In this document: in pieces, positions 14,001-18,819 of the stretch
Layout: every line of letters starts with the position of its first letter
How positions within the stretch are numbered: position 1 is the first letter of the stretch
NCBI GenBank assembly: GCA_964449845.1
Contig: CAYVES010000033.1
Span: 1-18,819, forward strand
DNA length: 18,819 nt
Origin: SOKG01 sp964449845
Lineage (GTDB): Bacteria > Chloroflexota > Dehalococcoidia > SZUA-161
Direction of reading: 5' to 3'
Position numbers and translations under genes: made by a program
Notes under the pieces: model-generated
What the model was told of the DNA's origin: nothing
The model's database searches: none
The model's input: the letters and a program-made list of their open reading frames with translations, nothing else

Positions 14001-14744
14001 CTAAGCGCCCAATTCGGCAAGATCCTCAGCAGTGAGCACCTTCCCGGTGAGGCTGCCTGCATCCTGGGCGGCCAGGAAAACGGCATACCTGCCCCACATC
14101 TCCGGTGTCTGCCAGCCTGACCTGTCAGCATCCGGGGTCCACACCCTGAACCCCTCGGTATCGGTGGCGCTGGGGCAGAGCGCATTGACCGCGATATTAT
14201 ACTCCCTGAGTTCCCCAGCCAGCCCATATGTAAACCGCTCAATGGCCGCCTTAGCTACCCCATAGCCTATGTCGAGCGAGGTTATCCTGCTACCGACGAC
14301 TGAAGAGAGGTTAATAATGCTGCCACGCCTCCTCTCCACCATGGTGGGCAGGACTGCCCTGGTGCAAAGGAAGGTGCCCCGCAGGTTTACCGCCATGACA
14401 AGGTCCCATCGCTTTACGGGCATATCGAGCGCCCTGCTGGGGACATTTATCCCGGCGTTATTGACAAGGACGTCTATAACGCCGAACTCCTCCAACGTCC
14501 TCTTTGCCATATCCGCAACTTCCTCTTCCCTGGTGACATCGGTCTTTATGGCGAGGGCACGTCTTCCTAAACCACGTATTTCGTCAGCGGTCTTATGGAT
14601 GGTTCCGGGAAGAGGGCCCTTTTCCTCCTCAGTGCGCGCGGCAACAACCACGTCGGCGCCCTCCTCGGCCAGAGCGATGGCGATTGCTTTGCCGATTCCC
14701 CGGCTCGCCCCGGTAACTATGGCAACCTTACCTTCAAGTTTCAT
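14001..14744 (-). CDS. Short-chain dehydrogenase/reductase (SDR), classical type
   Basis: A 247-residue classical SDR that oxidises or reduces a hydroxyl/keto substrate with NAD(P). Starting at the ATG (14744): TGASRGIG cofactor loop (residues 11-18), an Arg at 37 after the second strand (VVVAAR) that favours NADP, NNAG (95-98), Asn120, catalytic Ser148, and Tyr161-x3-Lys165 in YGVAK. The C-terminus lacks the usual VDGG motif and ends LTGKVLTAEDLAELGA, with a GFRVWTPDADRSGWQTP loop as lid. Start choice: a TTG at 14759 and a GTG at 14750 are possible, but ATG 14744 follows GGGGGTG and gives the normal MKLEGKVAIVTG start. A weak promoter is at 14813-14841. Substrate unknown. It is divergent from the small barrel protein gene. 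Confidence 0.93.
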   Translation of the reverse strand: MKLEGKVAIVTGASRGIGKAIAIALAEEGADVVVAARTEEEKGPLPGTIHKTADEIRGLGRRALAIKTDVTREEEVADMAKRTLEEFGVIDVLVNNAGINVPSRALDMPVKRWDLVMAVNLRGTFLCTRAVLPTMVERRRGSIINLSSVVGSRITSLDIGYGVAKAAIERFTYGLAGELREYNIAVNALCPSATDTEGFRVWTPDADRSGWQTPEMWGRYAVFLAAQDAGSLTGKVLTAEDLAELGA

Positions 14745-14812
14745 CTTCACCCCCGTCAAGTTAGCGCCCTATCATACCTATTGTTGGGTATTGCGCGGAA
14801 TGCCCGGCAGAC

Positions 14813-14841
14813 AGTGTAGCAGAACTCGCCACCGGTCGCAA
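14813..14841 (-). promoter_or_regulatory. Possible promoter for the SDR gene
   Basis: TTGCGA (14836-14841) and TACACT (14813-14818) on the minus strand with a 17-bp spacer, four of six matches each, about 70 bp before the SDR ATG. Weak. Confidence 0.25.
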
Positions 14842-14991
14842 AAAAGTCCGCTGGTGCACAGCACGGTGATTTGCGCTATACTAACGACCGCAGACGCCAC
14901 CGGCGGGAGATAGACCTTTGAATTGCTCAACGCATAGACTTGGCTTGTAGGCTTCAGCCTAAACAGGTACTCCAAAGTGTTAGGAGGAGAA

Positions 14992-15324
14992 ATGGAGAGA
15001 TGGCTTCTGACCGTGGAAAGCAACTGCTCTGACCCTTCGAAGGAGAAGGACTTCAACGACTGGTATGACAAGGTTCACCTACCAGACCTCCTCGAGACGC
15101 CCGGGTTTGTGCGCGCTGCCAGGTATGAGAACAGCAATCCCGGCGAAGGCCAGGGGAAGTTCCTGGCCACGTACGACATCGAAACGGACGACATAGGGCA
15201 GACAATGGCGAAATTCAGCGAGCAGGTCAACGCGAAAGCGAAGGAAGGGCGCATGAGTGAACTGGTGATGGCCGTGGGAGGGGGCCTCTACCGCCAGATA
15301 ACCGCTCCCATGCACACCAGGTAG
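14992..15324 (+). CDS. Small dimeric alpha/beta-barrel-like protein (EthD/DUF4286-like)
   Basis: A 110-residue protein whose N-terminal half, MERWLLTVESNCSDPSKEKDF then NDWYDKVHLPDLLETPGFV-AARYE, matches the pattern of the EthD/DUF4286 ferredoxin-like dimeric barrel group (FNxWYdxxHlPdll..pGf). Such proteins are small, cytoplasmic and often of unknown function. The conserved WYD..H could shape a pocket. The ATG at 14992 follows TAGGAGGA (14981-14988); the longer frame from GTG 14977 would place the ribosome binding site inside the gene. It is divergent from the SDR gene with a 247-bp gap. These families often accompany SDR and catabolic genes, so a shared role is possible but not shown. Confidence 0.8.
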   Translation: MERWLLTVESNCSDPSKEKDFNDWYDKVHLPDLLETPGFVRAARYENSNPGEGQGKFLATYDIETDDIGQTMAKFSEQVNAKAKEGRMSELVMAVGGGLYRQITAPMHTR

Positions 15325-15358
15325 GCGCTCAACGCGGGCTGCGGCATAATGCTCCACA

Positions 15359-15396
15359 AGTGGGTAGGTTGCCCGACGTCGGGCAACCTACCCACT
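15359..15396. repeat. 38-bp perfect palindrome (19 + 19)
   Basis: The left arm AGTGGGTAGGTTGCCCGAC (15359-15377) is followed without a gap by its exact reverse complement (15378-15396). As RNA it would fold into a very stable hairpin, about 17 bp with a tight loop. It lies 35 bp after the barrel-protein stop. There is no T-run behind it on either strand, so it is not a standard terminator, although it could protect the 3' end. It directly abuts a REP-like element. Confidence 0.8.
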
Positions 15397-15398
15397 CC

Positions 15399-15446
15399 CC
15401 TCGACAAGCCTGTCCTCAGCTCGTCGAAGGGCTCAGGGCGAACGGG
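15399..15446. repeat. REP-like short interspersed repeat
   Basis: A CTCGACAAGCCTGTCC... GTCGAAGGGCTCAGGGCGAACGG element of the type widely dispersed in bacterial intergenic regions, recognised from memory. It contains an imperfect stem: TCGACAAGC (15401-15409) against GCTCGTCGA (15419-15427), eight of nine pairs. An open frame reads through it, giving the tell-tale LSSSKG peptide, and that frame should not be taken as a gene. Confidence 0.65.
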
Positions 15447-15483
15447 AGAAAAAACCCGACGATTTCCAAAGGAACCTTGCCAA

Positions 15484-15621
15484 GAGGGAAAGATAGGAAT
15501 TAAGGATGCCTTAGACTACGTATCAGAGTTTGTTTATGGCGGTGCAATAGGAATAACGTCCTCACAGGAATTGAGGGGAACGTTTGGCATCGCCAAAGAA
15601 CTGTGGGGCGTAAATGGTTGA
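15484..15621 (+). pseudogene. Possible remnant of a coding 3' end upstream of the ADP-ribosylglycohydrolase gene
   Basis: The frame ending at TGA 15619-15621 encodes KIGIKDALDYVSEFVYGGAI then GITSSQELRGTFGIAKELWG, which looks like real protein. No start codon other than TTG lies inside, and the frame runs upstream only through the REP-like repeat and palindrome to an ATG at 15349. It overlaps the next gene by eight bases (ATGGTTGA), an arrangement typical of coupled genes. It may be the tail of a gene disrupted by the repeats, or chance. No family recognised. Confidence 0.25.
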
Positions 15622-16552
15622 TAGCGAACACATCAGAAAGAAATTCCTTGGCTCGCTCCTGGGGGCCGCTCTGGGAGACGCTATCGGCGCTTCTTGGGAA
15701 GGGCATCTACTGGCTGCTGAGCATGAAATCGAGCTTATAGCTAAGGTTTCACACCCCTTAACTTATACCGATGACACCCACATGACTATCGGCGTGGCTG
15801 AGTCGTTGGTAGAATGCGGCGGCTTCAATGGACCTCACATGGCCGAACGTTTTGTTAGCAACTATTTGCAGGAGCCATGGCGCGGCTATGGCCCTGGCCC
15901 GCCGCTAGTATTCAAGCTGATAAGAAACGGTGAGCCGTGGGATAAGGCAGCGGCCCATATCTACAGTGGCGGCTCTTTTGGAAACGGAGCAGCCATGCGG
16001 GTAGCACCGATAGGTCTCTTCTTCTGGAGCCGGCTTGCCGAGCTTAGAGACGCGGCACATCTGTCGAGTCTCATCACGCACTCTCATGCACTGGGCAAGG
16101 AGGGAGCAGCTTTACAGGCTATGGCGGTAGCGCTTGCCGTTACGCAAAACCCTGATAAGCCGCTTAACACGCCATCCTTCGCATCTCGCCTTTTGGACTT
16201 CGCCACGGAGGATGTCTACCGCGCCAAAATAGGCAAGTTCAGCGTTCTTTTGGAGAATCCCAGTGACAGAGAGACGGTGGTAGATCAACTGGGGCATGGA
16301 ATTGAAGCTTTCAACTCCGTTCCCACCGCCATATTTGCCTTCCTGGCTCATTCTCAGCACTTCGCCTCAACAGTGATCTACGCAGTTAGCCTGGGAGGAG
16401 ATACCGACACCATAGCATCAATGGCTGGAGCCATCTCCGGTGCCTATCTGGGAGTCGATGCTTTTCCTTCCGAGTGGCAAAGACAGCTCGAGAACCGGGA
16501 TTACATATCGGACCTTGCCGATAGACTGTGGCGAGCCGCTACAGCTCGGTAG
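15614..16552 (+). CDS. ADP-ribosylglycohydrolase-family protein (ARH3/DraG-like)
   Basis: A 312-residue member of the ADP-ribosylglycohydrolase family, which uses two Mg ions to remove ADP-ribose from proteins or other ADP-ribosyl substrates. Signatures in order: LLGAALGDAIGASWEG (15-30), YTDDTHM with metal-binding Thr52-Asp53-Asp54, SGGSFGNGAAMRVAPIG, HSHALGKEGA, and the C-terminal metal site LGGDTDTIASMAGAISGA with Asp263 and Asp265. All expected metal ligands are present and the length matches ARH3, so it should be active. The ATG at 15614 is preceded only by a weak GTGGGG, and the frame of the possible remnant overlaps it by eight bases. It converges with the PAC2 genes. No ADP-ribosyltransferase or macrodomain gene is nearby, so the target is unknown. 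Confidence 0.93.
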   Translation: MVDSEHIRKKFLGSLLGAALGDAIGASWEGHLLAAEHEIELIAKVSHPLTYTDDTHMTIGVAESLVECGGFNGPHMAERFVSNYLQEPWRGYGPGPPLVFKLIRNGEPWDKAAAHIYSGGSFGNGAAMRVAPIGLFFWSRLAELRDAAHLSSLITHSHALGKEGAALQAMAVALAVTQNPDKPLNTPSFASRLLDFATEDVYRAKIGKFSVLLENPSDRETVVDQLGHGIEAFNSVPTAIFAFLAHSQHFASTVIYAVSLGGDTDTIASMAGAISGAYLGVDAFPSEWQRQLENRDYISDLADRLWRAATAR

Positions 16553-16565
16553 GCTTCGCAAAGCC
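16552..16565. terminator. Short hairpin between convergent genes
   Basis: GGCTT-CGCA-AAGCC, a five-pair stem with a four-base loop, overlaps the ADP-ribosylglycohydrolase stop codon in the 26-bp gap to the convergent PAC2 gene. There is no T-run on the plus strand, so termination activity is doubtful. Confidence 0.2.
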
Positions 16566-16578
16566 ATCGCCTTCAACT

Positions 16579-17391
16579 TCAATCCTTTCCCCCCACGAAT
16601 TCTTCCACTTCCTTAGCCAGTCTCTCGTTTTCCTCTTCAGTCAGGGTGAGGTTGCTTTCCAACCTCTGGACATAATTGTCGACCTCGGGGGAACGAGTTC
16701 TCAGTTGAGCTATCTCTTCATTCTGCTTTGCCACATCGTCATTGATATCACTGAAATCGATGCCCAAACCAAATCTTTTGTCGAGAAACTCAAGGACTCT
16801 TTTCTGGGCTTCCCAGTCATCCACTGCAGCCAGATAGAATGGGACCACTGGCCAGAGACTTACCCCAGGGATATTCCTTCTTTCAGCTACCCACAAGAGA
16901 AAACTGTGTAGAGCCGGCCATCCTTCCCAATTCATATTTTCAAGCCCGTAACCTCGGAGCTTTTTTTGGAATTCTGGCTGATTGAAAACGGTTAATATGC
17001 TTCGAGGGGTGGTGTGGGCAATTGAAGAAATAGTCCCACTAATGGTATACACCTCTTTTATGTTGCAATACTGTTCGGCAACGTCCAAGACTGTCTCCAA
17101 AAATTGATACCGTCCAAATCGAGGTTCGCTACCCTTAAATATCACCAGATCATTTCTTTCACCGCAATAGAATTTACTCTCCGGAAACTGAGCAATATTG
17201 TTTTCAACCGCAACTCCACCTAAAGAGAAAAATTCTGACGGCTCAATTTCGCAGAAACTCTCGCCTTTCATCTTCTCATTCAAATAATCAATCACCTTCG
17301 GTGCCAATTTGCCGGCATCTTCTGAGAAACCCATAATCAAAGACGGGTTCTGGAGCTGGGGCTGTCTCGAAAACCTAAAGAGGTCTGTCAT
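16579..17391 (-). CDS. PAC2-family protein (second of a pair)
   Basis: A 270-residue PAC2-fold protein, related to proteasome assembly chaperone 2 and archaeal PbaA/PbaB-type proteins. The opening QNPSLIMGFSEDAGKLAPKVIDYL matches the PAC2 N-terminal block but replaces the PG-GN-G loop by SEDAG. A central strand, VYTISGTISSIAHTTPRSILTV, and VVPFYLAA also fit. The last 60 residues look coiled-coil (NEEIAQLRTRSPEVDNYVQRL, LTEEENERLAKEVEEF). The C-terminus GGKD is not an HbYX proteasome-docking motif. Start choice: ATG 17391 follows AGGAGG (17400-17405) at eight bases; the longer frame from 17421 would contain that site. It overlaps the upstream PAC2 gene by 17 bases, so the two are translationally coupled. 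Confidence 0.85.
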   Translation of the reverse strand: MTDLFRFSRQPQLQNPSLIMGFSEDAGKLAPKVIDYLNEKMKGESFCEIEPSEFFSLGGVAVENNIAQFPESKFYCGERNDLVIFKGSEPRFGRYQFLETVLDVAEQYCNIKEVYTISGTISSIAHTTPRSILTVFNQPEFQKKLRGYGLENMNWEGWPALHSFLLWVAERRNIPGVSLWPVVPFYLAAVDDWEAQKRVLEFLDKRFGLGIDFSDINDDVAKQNEEIAQLRTRSPEVDNYVQRLESNLTLTEEENERLAKEVEEFVGGKD

Positions 17392-18310
17392 CCTCCTCCC
17401 CTCCTCCCTTGAAGAGCTCATCGATATGTTCCTTGATCCATTTCTGGTCTTCTTCAGTGATTGGTCTGGATTCAGTAGGTCTGTATTTGAAACTTTCCAG
17501 CCAGTTTCTTATCCGTTCGGCCATTTCCGGCGGTGCCTGTTCATAGAATTGTGCCTCAAGACGTCCAATGCCTTGGTCTACCTGGGCTACCAGCTTATCC
17601 AAAACGCTGAAGTCAATCTCAATTCCCAGAATCTTAGTCAAAACCTCTAAGACCGATTTTGAAGCTTCTGGGTAGACCATTGACAGTCCTTGAAGATAGA
17701 ATGGTATCTCACCCAGCATGCAGACAGCCTCCAGACCCCTCTTCCTGGCAACTCCCAGCAGAAGCCCGTTCAAACCAGTGATATTGCCTTGCCCGCCTCT
17801 TCCCTCGACATCTGACATCAGTATGGTATTCTCATAGCCTCTCACTTCACTGACCAAACTTTCGCTATTGGGCACCGCCCAAACCCTTGGCCTCGCCGTG
17901 TGATGAATGGGAGCAAGAGCTGCTCCTGAAACATAAACCCTGCGGCATCCAAACTTGAGGGCCACATCCAAAACAAGATTGGCTATCTCGAGAACCTTTC
18001 GCCCCCCAGGATATGGTGTTCCAGTTTCGGTAGGTTGCTGTTCTCCAACGAAGAACATTAGGTCTCGATTTTGAGTTCGTTGAAAGTAGAATTTGCTGCT
18101 GGGGAACTCCAACTCTTTCAGTAAGCCTCCTTCAATCAGAACTCTCCGAGGGTCAAAGAAATTCCACGGTTCTATTTCACCGAATTCTCGGGCCTTTACC
18201 ATTTGTCTCAAATAATTAACCGCCATTATCCCGATGTTTCCAATCCCTGGCCAACTGGCTATCAGAACAGGGTTCTTAAGCTCAGGTTCCTCATGAAGCT
18301 TGATCCCCAT
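17375..18310 (-). CDS. PAC2-family protein (first of a pair)
   Basis: A 311-residue PAC2-fold protein. The N-terminal block NPVLIASWPGIGNIGIMAVNYL is a textbook PAC2 motif. EFGEIEPWNFFDP, the FPSSKFYFQ..NRDLMFFVGEQQP strand pair, VYVSGAALAPIHHTARPRVWAV, and GLNGLLLGVARKRGLEAVCMLGEIPFYLQG follow in family order. The C-terminal 70 residues are helical and charged, ending EEDDRPL, without an HbYX proteasome-docking tail. The family is known as proteasome assembly chaperones in eukaryotes and archaea; bacterial members, in Actinobacteria and others, mostly lack assigned roles. The ATG at 18310 follows GAGGAG. Its promoter is at 18452-18481. The purine-rich tail of this gene also supplies the ribosome binding site of the next gene. 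The paralogues probably form a hetero-oligomer. Confidence 0.9.
   Translation of the reverse strand: MGIKLHEEPELKNPVLIASWPGIGNIGIMAVNYLRQMVKAREFGEIEPWNFFDPRRVLIEGGLLKELEFPSSKFYFQRTQNRDLMFFVGEQQPTETGTPYPGGRKVLEIANLVLDVALKFGCRRVYVSGAALAPIHHTARPRVWAVPNSESLVSEVRGYENTILMSDVEGRGGQGNITGLNGLLLGVARKRGLEAVCMLGEIPFYLQGLSMVYPEASKSVLEVLTKILGIEIDFSVLDKLVAQVDQGIGRLEAQFYEQAPPEMAERIRNWLESFKYRPTESRPITEEDQKWIKEHIDELFKGGGEEDDRPL
17400..17405 (-). promoter_or_regulatory. Ribosome binding site inside the upstream gene, deciding the second PAC2 start
   Basis: AGGAGG on the minus strand, eight bases before ATG 17391, within a purine-only run (17392-17410) that also encodes the Gly/Glu-rich tail of the first PAC2 protein. 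Confidence 0.65.
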
Positions 18311-18451
18311 TGCTCCTCTTCTCTCTACGTGGTACGCTTGTCTGACTGACGGAATCTATCAACTTCACCTGGGCTTCTTTTAGCAGATCGCATTTGCACC
18401 TGTCTCTGCAATCTTTCAATCAGCCATCTTTCTCCGTCATCTGCCTTTGAT

Positions 18452-18481
18452 ATTATACCAACAATCAGGCATCCAACCCAA
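18452..18481 (-). promoter_or_regulatory. Extended -10 promoter for the PAC2 pair
   Basis: On the minus strand a perfect TATAAT (18452-18457) is preceded by TGG, making an extended -10. A partial -35 TTGGGT (18476-18481) lies 18 bp upstream. It points at the PAC2 genes. Confidence 0.55.
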
Positions 18482-18645
18482 TATGCGTGCGAAGTGGGTC
18501 AAGGGTCAGGCAAAGGGGGACCTGCAGCAGGAACCTCTGGTGCTTAGGCTGGGCAAAACAGCCAAGCAACCAGACATTCAGGAACAAAACCGCTCAGGCG
18601 ATCATCACCGCTGCTACCAGGCGAGTCCACGGGTGCGATGCTGGG

Positions 18646-18674
18646 TTGACTTTTCACCCGATTTCGCTCAAAAT
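18646..18674 (+). promoter_or_regulatory. Possible promoter for the tRNA genes
   Basis: TTGACT (18646-18651, five of six) and CAAAAT (18669-18674, four of six) with a 17-bp spacer, ending 48 bp before the first base of tRNA-Trp. Confidence 0.4.
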
Positions 18675-18722
18675 ATGCTCGCAGAAGATAGAAGCTGAGA
18701 ACAGGTTTGTTCAGGTTCAAAC

Positions 18723-18799
18723 AGGGGTGTAGCTCAGCCAGGTAGAGCGGCGGTCTCCAAAACCGTTGGTCGTGGGTTCGAATCCTGCCACCCCTGCCA
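18723..18799 (+). tRNA. tRNA-Trp (anticodon CCA)
   Basis: A complete cloverleaf of 77 nt including encoded CCA. The acceptor stem AGGGGTG pairs with CACCCCT (18789-18795), discriminator G, then CCA. The D arm is GCTC...GAGC, the anticodon stem GCGGT/ACCGT with loop CTCCAAA (anticodon CCA), and the T arm GTGGG-TTCGAAT-CCTGC. Confidence 0.96.
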
Positions 18800-18800
18800 T

Positions 18801-18819
18801 GCCGAGGTGGTGGAATAGG
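18801..18819 (+). tRNA. tRNA-Leu, 5' end only (cut by window edge)
   Basis: One base after the tRNA-Trp CCA end, GCCGAGGTGGTGGAATAGG matches the acceptor and D-arm start typical of bacterial tRNA-Leu. The anticodon is outside the window, so the isoacceptor is unknown. Probably co-transcribed with tRNA-Trp. Confidence 0.75.

Larger units (their letters stand above)
18311..18722. other. Intergenic region (412 bp) between PAC2 genes and tRNAs
   Basis: No convincing gene: the two overlapping plus-strand frames here (about 18447-18732) have no ribosome binding site or family likeness. It holds a minus-strand promoter for the PAC2 pair, giving a leader of about 135 nt, and a plus-strand promoter for the tRNAs. 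Confidence 0.5.

Noticed and set aside
14269..14913. Long plus-strand open frame of 214 codons
   Set aside because: Antisense to the SDR gene, which has complete catalytic motifs; the frame is a shadow of it.
15349..15483. Open frame through the palindrome and REP-like element as a gene
   Set aside because: The peptide is a direct translation of repeat DNA (PLDKPVLSSSKG), a known artefact pattern.
1..18819. CRISPR array, prophage, transposase or toxin-antitoxin pair
   Set aside because: No regularly spaced direct repeats, integrase, transposase or recognisable toxin/antitoxin gene was seen on either strand.

Overview
This 18.8 kb window looks like a bacterial chromosome fragment of roughly even base composition. 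It uses ATG, GTG and probably TTG starts, good AGGAGG-type ribosome binding sites and a few sigma70-like promoters. The gene mix suggests an anaerobic or subsurface lineage, possibly Chloroflexota/Dehalococcoidia-like: a glycyl radical enzyme, an AbfD/HpaB-family flavoprotein, CaiB/BaiF CoA-transferases, tandem PAC2 proteins and a short interspersed repeat. There is no marker gene such as rRNA or a ribosomal protein, so the taxonomic guess is weak.

Layout. (1) 1-1582: 3' two thirds of a glycyl radical enzyme gene (+), cut by the window edge. (2) 1583-3157: gene-poor stretch with one secreted Trp-rich orphan protein (2104-2577), bracketed by a perfect 13-bp inverted repeat, and one doubtful small minus-strand ORF. 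(3) 3158-4457 (-): a PaaI-type hotdog thioesterase downstream of an SRPBCC-domain gene. The SRPBCC gene is split by a one-base frameshift exactly at an A AAA AAT heptamer. (4) 4819-11760 (+): a six-gene catabolic cluster made of class I CoA-transferase A and B subunits, a thiolase, an AbfD-like flavoprotein lacking all three Fe-S cysteines, and two CaiB/BaiF class III CoA-transferases. (5) 11850-14744 (-): a zinc nucleoside/nucleotide deaminase-family protein, an HD-domain hydrolase with a strong promoter, and an SDR oxidoreductase. (6) 14992-16552 (+): a small dimeric alpha/beta-barrel-like protein, a 38-bp perfect palindrome plus REP-like repeat, and an ADP-ribosylglycohydrolase-family protein. 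(7) 16579-18310 (-): two overlapping PAC2-family genes behind an extended -10 promoter. (8) 18723-18819 (+): tRNA-Trp(CCA) and the first bases of a tRNA-Leu.

How they fit together. The cluster at 4819-11760 has the parts needed to activate a carboxylic acid by CoA transfer, transform the CoA ester with a flavoprotein, and cleave a 3-oxoacyl-CoA by thiolysis. Several active-site positions differ from the textbook families: the flavoprotein has lost its cluster ligands, the second CaiB-like protein has Glu at the catalytic Asp position, and the thiolase has altered motifs. This is the best candidate in the window for an undescribed pathway. Its substrate cannot be read from the sequence. Other points for follow-up are the frameshifted SRPBCC gene and the deaminase/HD pair.
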